Assembly: GCF_044904605.1 (NCBI RefSeq)
Contig: NZ_JADIKI010000023.1
Coordinates: 992,001-1,056,000 of the forward strand
Origin: Dyella_B humi
GTDB taxonomy: Bacteria > Pseudomonadota > Gammaproteobacteria > Xanthomonadales > Rhodanobacteraceae
Direction of reading: 5' to 3'
Length of the DNA: 64,000 nt
Of the stretch, positions 1-7,894 are shown in pieces. A program made the translations under genes and the position numbers. Position 1 is the stretch's first letter, and each line of letters starts with the position of its first letter. The notes under the pieces were generated by a model. It saw only the letters and a program-made list of their open reading frames with translations. It did no database searches and had not been told where the DNA came from.

Positions 1-411
1 TACGACAACGGTCGGGGCGAGAGTGACGATCTCGCCGCCGCGGTGGCGTGGGTGCGCAGCGTACGCCCAAATGACGTACTGTGGCTCGCCGGCTTTTCCT
101 TCGGCAGCTACGTAACACTGCGTAACGCTGTGAAGTTGAAAGCCGATGCGCTGATCAGCATCGCGCCGCCGGTAGGTCGCTGGTCGCACGAAGCACTCGC
201 ACTACCCACCTGCCCATGGCTGGTGGTGATGGGCGAAGAAGACGAGATCGTGGAACCGCAAGCGGTGTTCGACTGGATCGACAGCCTCGAAGAGCCGCCG
301 GAACTGGTCCGCATGCCCGAGACCGGTCATTTCTTTCATCGTCGGCTGATGGATCTGCGCGGTGCGGTGAAACACTGGATGCAGGATTATCCGCCGCCTG
401 TGCGTGATTAA
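1..411 (+). CDS. Alpha/beta hydrolase, 3' part (5' end outside window)
   Basis: The reading frame is open from base 1, so the N-terminus lies before the window; 136 residues are visible. The fragment begins with a YDNGRGE segment followed by paired Asp residues, as in COG2945-type small alpha/beta hydrolases. It then shows a nucleophile elbow GFSFGS, an acidic loop (GEEDEIVEP) and a late GHFFH, which fit a Ser-Asp-His triad in the expected order. The family is cytoplasmic and its substrates are mostly unknown, so no substrate is proposed. zapE starts 110 bases downstream on the same strand. Confidence 0.8.
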   Translation, partial: YDNGRGESDDLAAAVAWVRSVRPNDVLWLAGFSFGSYVTLRNAVKLKADALISIAPPVGRWSHEALALPTCPWLVVMGEEDEIVEPQAVFDWIDSLEEPPELVRMPETGHFFHRRLMDLRGAVKHWMQDYPPPVRD

Positions 412-452
412 TGCGCCAGCCCAATCGCACTAAACGCTTCGCTTGCCCATAT

Positions 453-480
453 GGTCGTCATTCCCGCGAGAAATGACGGC
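453..480. repeat. Short palindromic intergenic repeat (GTCGTCATTCCCG...AAATGACG)
   Basis: A short dyad, GTCATTcccgcgagAAATGAC, lies between the hydrolase and zapE. It resembles a degenerate version of the CGTC-CCCGGCGAA-type repeats near 6337, 6795 and 12171. It could act as an mRNA hairpin between the two genes, but no T-run follows, so it is not called a terminator. Confidence 0.4.
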
Positions 481-521
481 AGCGGCGTTACAGATCAACA
501 TTCACGCAAGATTGCTTCTCC

Positions 522-1631
522 ATGACCGAACTATCCCCCAGCGCCCGTTACCAGGAAGGCGTCGCCGCACACCGCTGGAGTTCCGATCCCGCGCAACTTA
601 CCGTGCTGCCGGAATTCGACCGCATGCAGGCGGCATTATGTGCTGCGCGCGAAAACGGCAACGGCCTGTTCGACCGCCTGAAATCCCTGCTCGGCGGCGA
701 AGAGCGCCAGGCCGTGCCAGGGCTGTACCTGTGGGGCAGCGTCGGGCGTGGCAAGACCTTCCTGATGGATCTGTTTGCCTCCAGCCTGCCGCACGGTGTG
801 GCGCTGCGACGTCACTTCCATCGCTTCATGGGCGAGGTGCACGAAAACCTGCGCGAGCTGGGCGAACGACAGGACCCGCTGGTCGAAGTGGCCGCGGGCA
901 TCGCCGCGCGTTGCCGCGTGCTGTGCCTGGACGAATTCCTGGTCAATGACATCGGCGATGCGATGATCCTGGCCAATCTGCTGGAAGCCTTATTCGCGCG
1001 CGGTGTCACGCTGGTCACCACGTCGAACACCGCGCCCGACAACCTCTACAAAGATGGCTTGCAGCGCGCACGCTTCTTGCCTGCTATCGCCTCGATTAAG
1101 CAGCAATGTCATGTGGTGGAGATGATCTCAGCCCACGACTGGCGCCTGCGCGCGCTCACCCATGCACCGGTTTACCACACACCACCCGGCGCCGAGGCCG
1201 AACGCGAATTGCAGCGCATCTTCGCCAGCCAGGCGCAGAGCGAGATCATCGAAGGTGGCGAGATCGTCATCAACGATCGACCGATTCCGGTGCGCAGGCG
1301 TGCTGGCAATATCCTGTGGTTCGACTTCGCCGCGCTGTGCGACGGGCCGCGCGCGGTCGCCGATTACATCGAGTTGGCCAAGAGCGCGCCGGCGATCATC
1401 CTTTCCAACGTGCCGCAGTTCAGCATCTACAGCGAGGACCCGGCCAAGCGCTTCGTGCAACTGGTCGACGAGTTCTACGATCGCCACGTGAAGCTGATTC
1501 TTTCCGCGGCCGCGCCGATCACCGAACTGTATGACGGTGAGCGCTTGCGTGCGGAGTTTGGTCGTACCGAGTCGCGGTTGATCGAGATGCAGAGCCAGGA
1601 GTATCTGGCGCTGGAGCATCGGCCGGAGTAA
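522..1631 (+). CDS. zapE: Cell division protein ZapE (AFG1-like ATPase)
   Basis: The protein has 369 residues, the usual length of the ZapE/AFG1 family. A Walker A motif GSVGRGKT lies at residues 72-79 and a Walker B LCLDEF at about 134-139. The sensor-1 region reads VTTSNTAPDNLYKDGLQRAR, a family hallmark. In E. coli ZapE is a cytoplasmic ATPase that associates with the Z-ring during constriction; the mitochondrial homologue Afg1 takes part in respiratory-complex quality control. The gene appears monocistronic. The ATG start at 522 gives the canonical N-terminus. Confidence 0.95.
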   Translation: MTELSPSARYQEGVAAHRWSSDPAQLTVLPEFDRMQAALCAARENGNGLFDRLKSLLGGEERQAVPGLYLWGSVGRGKTFLMDLFASSLPHGVALRRHFHRFMGEVHENLRELGERQDPLVEVAAGIAARCRVLCLDEFLVNDIGDAMILANLLEALFARGVTLVTTSNTAPDNLYKDGLQRARFLPAIASIKQQCHVVEMISAHDWRLRALTHAPVYHTPPGAEAERELQRIFASQAQSEIIEGGEIVINDRPIPVRRRAGNILWFDFAALCDGPRAVADYIELAKSAPAIILSNVPQFSIYSEDPAKRFVQLVDEFYDRHVKLILSAAAPITELYDGERLRAEFGRTESRLIEMQSQEYLALEHRPE

Positions 1632-1736
1632 AGCACCGCATTTCGCACGAACAGTCATTGCGGCAAGACGGATGCTTCACCTCGCAGGGCCTGAACTGGT
1701 ACGTTGCGGCTTTCCGCCCTGCCATGGAATCGCGCC

Positions 1737-2123
1737 ATGCTGACCTTCATCGCACTTGCATTGCTCGCCGGCGCGCAGCCCACCACTTCGGCAGATGCAT
1801 TCACCGCACGCGTACAGCGCGCCAAGATGGTCGAAGCCGGCCCCACCGGCCCGGCCTACCAGAAACAATTCTGGGCCAAGACCGGCAATCCGATGACCGA
1901 CGCATTGAAAGCTTGCCTGGCGAGCAACGCGCCCGCGGACAAATCACCCTTCACGCTGGTTGCGGATATTTCGCCCGATGGACATCCCCTGCACGTGGAC
2001 GTGCGTGCGCCGACGCCGGTCGCAAAGTGCCTCGATGGCCAGTTCTCAGCGTGGACATTTCCCGCGCCGCCAAAACTGTCCGATGCCGTCGATTATCCGA
2101 TTGAAATCGATGTGAGCATGTAA
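1737..2123 (+). CDS. Small secreted protein, unknown function
   Basis: The 128-residue protein starts with a short hydrophobic signal-peptide-like segment (MLTFIALALLAGAQ) and Ala-rich c-region, so it is probably periplasmic. Two cysteines (KACLAS and AKCLDG) could pair. The segment ISPDGHPLHVDVRAP followed by CLDG and FPAPP resembles periplasmic TonB-C-like small domains, but this is only a resemblance. An upstream in-frame TTG at 1704 would place 11 polar residues before the signal peptide, so ATG 1737 is preferred. No partner gene is evident. Confidence 0.6.
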   Translation: MLTFIALALLAGAQPTTSADAFTARVQRAKMVEAGPTGPAYQKQFWAKTGNPMTDALKACLASNAPADKSPFTLVADISPDGHPLHVDVRAPTPVAKCLDGQFSAWTFPAPPKLSDAVDYPIEIDVSM

Positions 2124-2293
2124 GCGCGCTCGAATTCGGGTATCGCCCTAGGAGCACCCGCACCGGACTTGCAACTATCGTTCGTGGCGCGGATGGATGA
2201 CACCCCTGATCGCGTTTCGCGATCTGCACAGCCGGACGTTGCGCCGGCAATAGCCTTCATCCATTCCAGTCGAAAGCGGATGCTTCGTATCGG

Positions 2294-2815
2294 TCAGAAT
2301 CTCATCCCCAACCAGATTACCGATTCGGTTGCCGCAGAGACCACAGGTTTCAGAATTCGATACCAAAGGCTATTTTCGAGAACGTGTGAAGCCGCCTGAT
2401 CATGGTGCATTCGCTCCTCCGTGACGATGGCTGAGATCGCGAAGACGGCAGCCCCATCTATGTCACGGAGGTCAACCAGCTGTCTCTCTAGGTGCCGGAG
2501 CACCACGCTCTCGACTGCCACCGTAGTCGCTGAAATAGCTGAGCGCCCCAACAAGCCAGTCAAGATGCCGAGCGACAAACCACCAATGCCGCACAACCAA
2601 TAGCTCCTGCACCGGCGCCGCCCTCTACGTTTCAGCTCATTACCGAAGATTTCCCTATGACCTCGTTCATGCGCGCGAAATTCGGCAAGCTCTGGAACCA
2701 AATCTCTCGCGAAGAGCCTGGCTATCATGATCTGGCCCGTATAGATGGATATGGCACCAAACTCGCCAGCGTGGTTGACCTTAAGGATTCGACTGCCGAG
2801 ATCCGTCCCTGTCAT
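2294..2815 (-). CDS. COQ7-family (demethoxyubiquinone hydroxylase-like) diiron protein
   Basis: Four carboxylate/histidine motifs of the COQ7 diiron fold are visible in order: NHAGEFGA, HERGHREIF, VESVVLRHLE and EERMHHD. COQ7 proteins hydroxylate demethoxyubiquinol late in ubiquinone synthesis at the inner membrane; a hydrophobic stretch (GIGGLSLGILTGLLG) between the second and third motifs fits membrane association. At 173 residues it is shorter than typical COQ7 (about 200-215), so a divergent paralogue is possible. The start at 2815 is chosen because GGGGGA lies just upstream; an in-frame start at 2893 exists. It is transcribed opposite to its neighbours. Confidence 0.75.
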   Translation of the reverse strand: MTGTDLGSRILKVNHAGEFGAISIYTGQIMIARLFARDLVPELAEFRAHERGHREIFGNELKRRGRRRCRSYWLCGIGGLSLGILTGLLGRSAISATTVAVESVVLRHLERQLVDLRDIDGAAVFAISAIVTEERMHHDQAASHVLENSLWYRILKPVVSAATESVIWLGMRF

Positions 2816-2847
2816 TGCTCCCCCTGCGAATCGCCCAGCCCCTATCG

Positions 2848-2880
2848 TAATGTCTGCTCTGGGTTGCGAAAGCGGACATA
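2848..2880. repeat. Dispersed degenerate palindrome, copy 1
   Basis: The arms ATGTCTGCT and AGCGGACAT flank a CTGGGTTGCGAA centre. Further diverged copies are seen near 34731, 43154, 45781, 45981, 46599, 50125 and 56078. It lies just upstream of the COQ7-like gene. Confidence 0.6.
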
Positions 2881-3022
2881 GGCGCAAGATCAATGTTGGT
2901 TTTGAAAGTCCAGGAATAGGAATAGAGGTTGAGTAGGGCGAGGTTTGGCGCTCGCTTACTCCGACAAGCTTGCCTCACACCTTGCGCTACGATCCGCCCG
3001 TCACTCACATGGAGTCGGCTGC

Positions 3023-3319
3023 ATGCGCGCACCCACCGGTTCGGTCGTTGGGCTCTGTTCCGCCTCCGCCACGATGTCGGCGATGGGGATGGCTTTCCTT
3101 GGTTACTGGGGTGTGCACGAACCCACGCCCTGGAACACGCGCGACATCGTGGTGGTGTGCCTGGCTTTTCTCAGCTTCATGGCGCTGGGGGCGACGATCT
3201 GGATCGCCACCACGCCCGTACCGGAGGGTGCCATCGAACGCATCGCGCCGGCGCGCCGCAGTTTTGCGGTGGGCCTGGTGCTGATGTGGGTGGGGATCAT
3301 CGTAGCCATCGTTCGCTAG
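3023..3319 (+). CDS. Small two-helix membrane protein, unknown function
   Basis: The 98-residue protein has two hydrophobic segments (IVVVCLAFLSFMALGATIWI and SFAVGLVLMWVGIIVAIV) with a polar loop between them, so it is predicted to sit in the inner membrane. The ATG at 3023 is preceded by GGAG at a suitable distance; a longer frame from 2945 adds a region without recognisable features. The C-terminus ends immediately after the second helix. No family is recognised. It precedes the nrdA regulatory region, but the nrdA promoter lies between them. Confidence 0.6.
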   Translation: MRAPTGSVVGLCSASATMSAMGMAFLGYWGVHEPTPWNTRDIVVVCLAFLSFMALGATIWIATTPVPEGAIERIAPARRSFAVGLVLMWVGIIVAIVR

Positions 3320-3368
3320 AAAAAATCGCATCTTCCGCAAGCCCGCGTCCCGCTTGGGTTAACACCGC

Positions 3369-3389
3369 TTATCCACCGGCTTATCCACA
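3369..3389 (+). promoter_or_regulatory. Two DnaA boxes upstream of nrdA
   Basis: TTATCCACC (3369-3377) and TTATCCACA (3381-3389) are spaced 12 bases start to start. The second is a perfect match to the high-affinity DnaA box and the first differs at one base. They lie just upstream of the predicted -35 element. DnaA control of nrdAB is known in E. coli. Confidence 0.8.
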
Positions 3390-3432
3390 AATTCTTGGGT
3401 TGACCGGGCCAGGTAACCCCGATATGTTGTGC
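3385..3432 (+). promoter_or_regulatory. Candidate pair of NrdR boxes
   Basis: Two 16-mers, 3385-3400 (CCACAAATTCTTGGGT) and 3417-3432 (CCCCGATATGTTGTGC), each match 11 of 16 positions of the NrdR consensus (ACACWATATATWGTGT). They are 32 bases apart, the three-turn spacing typical of NrdR pairs upstream of ribonucleotide reductase genes. The first overlaps the second DnaA box and the second covers the -10 element, fitting repression by the ATP/dATP-sensing regulator NrdR. Confidence 0.6.
3400..3428 (+). promoter_or_regulatory. Sigma-70 promoter of nrdA
   Basis: The -35 TTGACC (3400-3405) and the -10 TATGTT (3423-3428) are separated by exactly 17 bases. The implied start near 3435 coincides with the first bases of the riboswitch P1 stem, so the transcript would begin with the aptamer. 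Confidence 0.7.
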
Positions 3433-3615
3433 TCCGTCGGTCGCCACCCCTGATCATGTCGGGGGCGGCAAGGGAATCCGGTGGAAATCCGGAACTGCCC
3501 CGCAGCGGTAAGTGGAGACGAAAGCCCGAGTACGCACTGGCCTTCGAGCCGGGAAGCGGGGCGAGTAGGCGCATCGCAAGGTGCACATCCGCAAGTCCGA
3601 AGACCTGCCGACACG
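3433..3615 (+). promoter_or_regulatory. Cobalamin (adenosylcobalamin) riboswitch
   Basis: The conserved aptamer core is directly readable: AGGGAATCCGGTGGAAATCC, then CTGCCCCGCAGCGGTAAG, then the 3' segment GAAGACCTGCCGAC. The 5' GTCGG (3436-3440) can pair with the 3' CCGAC (3608-3612) to close the element. It lies in the 5' leader of nrdA. Cobalamin riboswitches usually repress B12 synthesis or uptake genes, but in several bacteria they repress a B12-independent isozyme, here class I ribonucleotide reductase, when cobalamin is plentiful. Confidence 0.93.
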
Positions 3616-3822
3616 GCATGACCGGAGCGTCATGCCGCCGGTGACGGCCTCCGCGGGAGGGGCGTACGCACGACGTGGAAGTCACACGTATCGCGCGAAC
3701 GACCACGGCAAGCCGCCATTTCAGCCCTGCGCGCGGGAGCAGGCGGTTGAGTCCAAAGGAGTCTGTCCGCTCAAACCGGAATTTTCCGGACCGGACCGAT
3801 TCCGCAGCCCGGAGCGTCCGAC
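3616..3822 (+). other. nrdA leader between riboswitch and start codon
   Basis: About 200 bases separate the aptamer from the nrdA ATG. A GCCTCCGCGGGAGGGGC hairpin at about 3647-3663 follows the aptamer and could be part of the expression platform, although no T-run is seen. Nothing that resembles a leader gene is supported here. Confidence 0.4.
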
Positions 3823-6330
3823 ATGCAGCCTATCGATACCGAATCGCGCGAGCGCACAGCCGACCGCGCGGATACCGCCGTCTTTTCCGCCGACGCTGCC
3901 ACGTCGGCCATTGCCACCACTGTCACAATGTCCGCTACCGCCGAAGCACCTTTCACCCTGACCCCTCCGCACAACCCCGGCCAGATGCGCGTCACCAAGC
4001 GCAATGGTCGCCAGGAGGTGGTCGACGTCAGCAAGATCGTCCGCGCCGTGACGCGCAGCGCCGAAGGCCTGCACAGCGTCGATCCGCTGCGCGTGGCGCT
4101 GAAGACCATCGGCGGCTTGTATGACGGCGCCACCACGCAAGAGCTGGACCAGCTCTCCATCCGCACCGCCGCCGCACTGACCGCGGAAGAGCCCGAATAC
4201 GGCCAGCTAGCCGCGCGCCTGCTCGGCGCCTTCATCGACAAGGAAGTGAGCGGGCAGGAAATCCAGAGTTTCTCGCAATCCATCGCGCGTGGCGCGGAGC
4301 TGGGCATCGCCAACGCGCGCCTGCGCGATTTCGTGGCCGCAAATGCGCGCAAACTCAACGATGCGATCGATCCGCTCGCCACGCGCCGCTTCGAATACTT
4401 CGGCCTGCGCACGGTGTACGACCGCTACCTGCTGCGCCATCCGCAGCTGCGCAAAGTGATCGAGACGCCGCAGTATTTCTTCATGCGCATCGCCTGCGCG
4501 CTGGGCGGCAACGAGATCGGCGAAACGCTGGAGCTGTATCGCCTGCTTTCCTCACTGGAATACATCGCCAGCTCGCCCACGCTGTTCAACGCCGGCACCG
4601 CGCATGAGCAGCTGAGCTCCTGCTTCCTGCTGGATTCGCCGCTGGATTCGCTGGAATCGATCTACGAGAAATACGGTGACGTAGCCAAGCTCAGCAAGTT
4701 TGCCGGCGGCATCGGCCTGGCCTATTCGCGTGTGCGTTCGCGCGGCTCGCTGATCAAGGGCACCAACGGCCATTCCAACGGCCTGGTGCCGTGGCTGAAG
4801 ACGCTGGATGCCTCGGTCGCCGCGGTCAATCAGGGCGGCAAGCGCAAGGGCGCGGCCTGCGTGTACCTGGAGCCGTGGCACGCGGACATCGAGGAATTTC
4901 TCGAACTGCGCGACAACACCGGCGACGAAGCGCGCCGCACGCACAACCTCAACCTGGCCAACTGGGTTCCCGACGAATTCATGCGGCGCGTGGAGCACGA
5001 CGGCAATTGGTCGCTGTTCGATCCCAAGATCGTCCCGCACTTCGTCGATACCTGGGGTGAAGCTTTCGAGCGCGCCTATCATCAGGCCGAAGCCGATGGC
5101 CTTGCCGTAAAGACGGTGAAGGCGCGCGAGCTGTACGCACGCATGCTGCGCACGCTGGCGCAAACCGGCAACGGCTGGATCACCTTCAAAGACCGCAGCA
5201 ACGCCACCAGCAATCAGACGGCCAAACCCGAAAACGTCATCCATCTTTCGAACCTGTGTACGGAGATCCTGGAAGTCACCAACGCCGGCGAAACGGCGGT
5301 GTGCAATCTGGGTTCGGTCAACCTCGCCCGCCACGTGGTGGATGGCGCATTCGATTTCACCAAGCTCGCCGCCACGGTGCGCACCGCAGTGCGCCAGCTC
5401 GATCGCGTGATCGATCTCAACTTCTACCCGATCGATACCGCCGCCACTGCCAATCGCAAATGGCGACCGGTGGGCCTGGGTGTGATGGGCTTGCAAGATG
5501 TGCTCTTCAAGCTGCGCCTGCCGTTCGATTCGGCCGAAGCGCTGGAGCTTTCCACGCGCATCGCCGAGGAGATTTATTTCAACGCGCTGTCGCAATCGAA
5601 TGCGCTGGCCGAGCAGCACGGCGCACATCCCGGTTTTGAGGAAAGCCGTGCAGCCAACGGCGAATTGCAGTTCGACTATTGGTCGAATGCGAAACCGCAC
5701 GATGTCGCGCGCTGGGATGCGCTGCGCGAATCGATCAAGGCCAAGGGCCTGCGCAACTCGCTGCTGATCGCCATTGCACCTACCGCCACCATCGCGTCCA
5801 TCGCCGGTTGCTATGAGTGCATCGAGCCGCAGGTCAGCAACCTGTTCAAGCGCGAAACGCTGTCCGGCGATTTCCTGGTGGTGAACCGTTACCTGGTGGA
5901 CGAGCTGAAGGCGCTGGGTCTATGGACGTTGGAAATCCGCGATGCCATTAAGCTGGCGGAAGGTTCGATCCAGGGTATCGGCGCCATCCCGGAACGCCTG
6001 CGCCAGATCTATCGCACCGTGTGGGAACTGCCGCAGAAAGCGCTGATCGACCTGGCCTCCGCGCGCGGTGCCTATATCGATCAGAGCCAGTCGCTGAACC
6101 TGTTCATGGAAAACCCGAACATCGGTCAGCTGAGCTCCATGTACATGTACGCGTGGAAGGCGGGAGTGAAGACCACGTATTACTTGCGGTCGAGGCCGGC
6201 GACGAAGATTGCAAAGACCACGGTGGCGGCGGCATCCGTCGCGGCCCCAGCGCCAGACGCTCAGGAAGCGGCGACGGCTGCGGTGTTCTGCTCACTGGAA
6301 AATCCGGAGTACTGCGAGGCCTGCCAATAA
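3823..6330 (+). CDS. nrdA: Class I ribonucleoside-diphosphate reductase, alpha subunit
   Basis: The 835-residue NrdA converts ribonucleoside diphosphates to deoxyribonucleotides together with NrdB. An ATP-cone follows an N-terminal extension of about 50 residues (MRVTKRNGRQEVVDVSKIVR onwards). Active-site residues are visible: Cys267 (SSCFLLD) and Cys494 (AVCNLGS) as the redox pair, Cys479 with neighbouring Asn and Glu (NLCTEIL) as the thiyl-radical site, Tyr786/Tyr787 (TTYYLRSR) for radical transfer, and a C-terminal CEACQ CxxC pair that is re-reduced by thioredoxin/glutaredoxin. An Ala-rich linker precedes the C-terminal cysteines. The gene is controlled by the upstream promoter and riboswitch; nrdB follows after a 527-base insertion. 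Confidence 0.97.
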   Translation: MQPIDTESRERTADRADTAVFSADAATSAIATTVTMSATAEAPFTLTPPHNPGQMRVTKRNGRQEVVDVSKIVRAVTRSAEGLHSVDPLRVALKTIGGLYDGATTQELDQLSIRTAAALTAEEPEYGQLAARLLGAFIDKEVSGQEIQSFSQSIARGAELGIANARLRDFVAANARKLNDAIDPLATRRFEYFGLRTVYDRYLLRHPQLRKVIETPQYFFMRIACALGGNEIGETLELYRLLSSLEYIASSPTLFNAGTAHEQLSSCFLLDSPLDSLESIYEKYGDVAKLSKFAGGIGLAYSRVRSRGSLIKGTNGHSNGLVPWLKTLDASVAAVNQGGKRKGAACVYLEPWHADIEEFLELRDNTGDEARRTHNLNLANWVPDEFMRRVEHDGNWSLFDPKIVPHFVDTWGEAFERAYHQAEADGLAVKTVKARELYARMLRTLAQTGNGWITFKDRSNATSNQTAKPENVIHLSNLCTEILEVTNAGETAVCNLGSVNLARHVVDGAFDFTKLAATVRTAVRQLDRVIDLNFYPIDTAATANRKWRPVGLGVMGLQDVLFKLRLPFDSAEALELSTRIAEEIYFNALSQSNALAEQHGAHPGFEESRAANGELQFDYWSNAKPHDVARWDALRESIKAKGLRNSLLIAIAPTATIASIAGCYECIEPQVSNLFKRETLSGDFLVVNRYLVDELKALGLWTLEIRDAIKLAEGSIQGIGAIPERLRQIYRTVWELPQKALIDLASARGAYIDQSQSLNLFMENPNIGQLSSMYMYAWKAGVKTTYYLRSRPATKIAKTTVAAASVAAPAPDAQEAATAAVFCSLENPEYCEACQ

Positions 6331-6336
6331 CCTCAG

Positions 6337-6421
6337 ACTCGTCGCCCCGGCGAAAGCCCGGGTCCAGCGACTTTGGGATATGGCGGAAAGACACTGGGCC
6401 CCGGCTTTCGCCGGGGTGACG
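6337..6421. repeat. Palindromic repeat unit left of GIY-YIG gene
   Basis: The unit reads ACTCGTCGCCCCGGCGAAAG then CCCGGGTCCAGCGACTT, and ends with an inverted counterpart (CTGGGCCCCGGCTTTCGCCG near 6394-6413). The left half is a direct repeat of 6795-6831. The whole can fold into a long hairpin just after the nrdA stop codon. Confidence 0.8.
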
Positions 6422-6424
6422 GGT

Positions 6425-6718
6425 TTAAAGCAAGGTTGAATAGAGATCGTTCCAGTATGGATTGGTATTCTCGATGAGCGCCAGCTTCCACCTGCGATGC
6501 CATTTCTTCAGCAACTTTTCTCGTCTTATCGCTGACTCCAGCGTCTCGTGTCGTTCATACCAGACGAGGTTATACGCACCGTGATGCCTGGTGAAACTGG
6601 AAACAAATCCGGAACGATGCTGCCAAATCCGCTGAACCAGATCGGACGTTACGCCAACATACAAAACGCCGTTCCGCTTGTTGGTAAGCATGTATACGGA
6701 AGGTTGTCGTAATTGCAT
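6425..6718 (-). CDS. GIY-YIG nuclease family protein
   Basis: The 97-residue protein is a single GIY-YIG domain: the motif appears as SVYMLTNKRNGVLYVGVTS, followed by the catalytic-region arginine (DLVQRIWQHR) and a late glutamate (ALIENTNPYW). Small free-standing members (UhbC/YhbQ-like) are single-domain endonuclease-like proteins of mostly unknown role and are abundant in Xanthomonadales. The ATG at 6718 gives the compact domain; an upstream in-frame start at 6766 adds 16 residues. It lies antisense inside the nrdA-nrdB interval and is flanked by near-identical repeats, which suggests a mobile or repeat-associated unit. Confidence 0.85.
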   Translation of the reverse strand: MQLRQPSVYMLTNKRNGVLYVGVTSDLVQRIWQHRSGFVSSFTRHHGAYNLVWYERHETLESAIRREKLLKKWHRRWKLALIENTNPYWNDLYSTLL

Positions 6719-6794
6719 GAGGCCAGTTGTGCCGAAAACGCCAATCCATCTTCGTCCAATCGACATACGAAGGGGATCACTCGATTCCCCTTGT

Positions 6795-6831
6795 ACTCGT
6801 CGTCCCGGCGAACGCCGGGACCCAGCGACTT
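6795..6831. repeat. Direct repeat right of GIY-YIG gene
   Basis: ACTCGTCGTCCCGGCGAACG followed by CCGGGACCCAGCGACTT repeats 6337-6373 with a few differences. Internally CCCGGCG and CGCCGGG form a hairpin. Together with the left unit it brackets the antisense GIY-YIG gene. Confidence 0.8.
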
Positions 6832-6857
6832 CCTACACACTTTGATTCGAGGAACGC

Positions 6858-7880
6858 ATGTCAAATACCTCCAAGCCCCAACACATCCTCGACCCAGGTT
6901 TCGAACTCACCCTGCGCCCGATGCGTTACCCCGAGTTCTACGAGATGTACCGCAACGCGATCAAGAACACCTGGACGGTCGAGGAAGTGGATTTCTCGCT
7001 TGACGTCACCGACCTCAAATCGAAGATGACGGATGCGGATCGCCACCTGATTCATCGCCTGGTCGCCTTCTTCGCCACCGGCGACACCATCGTGGCTAAC
7101 AATCTGGTGCTGAACCTGTACCAGCACATCAATGCGCCGGAAGCGCGGATGTACCTGTCGCGCCAGTTGTACGAGGAAGCGCTGCACGTGCAGTTCTATC
7201 TGACGCTGCTGGATACCTACATTCCTGATCCCAACGAGCGCAACAAGGCATTCGCCGCGATCGAGAGCATTCCTTCGATCAAGCAGAAGGGCGCGTTCTG
7301 CTTCAAGTGGATCGAATCCGTCCAGAATTTGCAGCGGCTGGAAACGCGCGAACAGCGCCGGCAATTTTTACTCAACCTGATCTGCTTCGCGGCGTGCATC
7401 GAGGGCTTGTTCTTCTTCGCCGCGTTCGCCTACGTGTACTTCCTGCGCTCGCGCGGCCTGCTGCATGGTTTGGCTTCAGGCACCAACTGGGTGTTCCGCG
7501 ATGAATCGGGCCACATGGCCTTCGCGTTCGACGTGGTGCGCACCGTGCGTGCGCAGGAGCCGGATCTGTTCGACGAGAACATGCGCGCGCAGGTGGAAGC
7601 GATGTTGGAAGAAGCCATCGCCTGCGAAACACAGTTCGCCGAAGATGTGCTCTCCGGTGGCGTGGCCGGCCTGTCGGTGAAGGACATGCGTCAGTATCTG
7701 GAGTACTGCGCGGACCAGCGCTTGGTGCAGCTCGATCTGCCGAAGAAATACGGCGCGAAGAATCCGTTCGACTTCATGGACCTGCAGGACGTGCAGGAAG
7801 TCACCAACTTCTTCGAGCGGCGCGTGTCGGCCTACCAGGTGGGTGTGGAAGGCGAAGTCGCGTTCGACATGGCGTTCTGA
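6858..7880 (+). CDS. nrdB: Class I ribonucleoside-diphosphate reductase, beta subunit
   Basis: The 340-residue ferritin-like radical-generating subunit partners NrdA. Metal ligands are visible in order: Asp76 (ATGDTIV), Glu107 and His110 (EEALHVQ), Glu182 (CIEGLFF), Glu216 and His219 (RDESGHMAF). Tyr114 lies four residues after His110, the position of the stable tyrosyl radical (Tyr122 in E. coli), so a canonical Tyr-dependent enzyme is expected. The ATG follows GAGGAACGC. An acetyltransferase gene starts 14 bases downstream and may be cotranscribed. Confidence 0.97.
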   Translation: MSNTSKPQHILDPGFELTLRPMRYPEFYEMYRNAIKNTWTVEEVDFSLDVTDLKSKMTDADRHLIHRLVAFFATGDTIVANNLVLNLYQHINAPEARMYLSRQLYEEALHVQFYLTLLDTYIPDPNERNKAFAAIESIPSIKQKGAFCFKWIESVQNLQRLETREQRRQFLLNLICFAACIEGLFFFAAFAYVYFLRSRGLLHGLASGTNWVFRDESGHMAFAFDVVRTVRAQEPDLFDENMRAQVEAMLEEAIACETQFAEDVLSGGVAGLSVKDMRQYLEYCADQRLVQLDLPKKYGAKNPFDFMDLQDVQEVTNFFERRVSAYQVGVEGEVAFDMAF

Positions 7881-7894
7881 CATATTCTGCCGCC

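Noticed and set aside
4552..5700. A 382-codon open frame antisense to nrdA
   Set aside because: Mirrors the codon pattern of nrdA and shows no domain.
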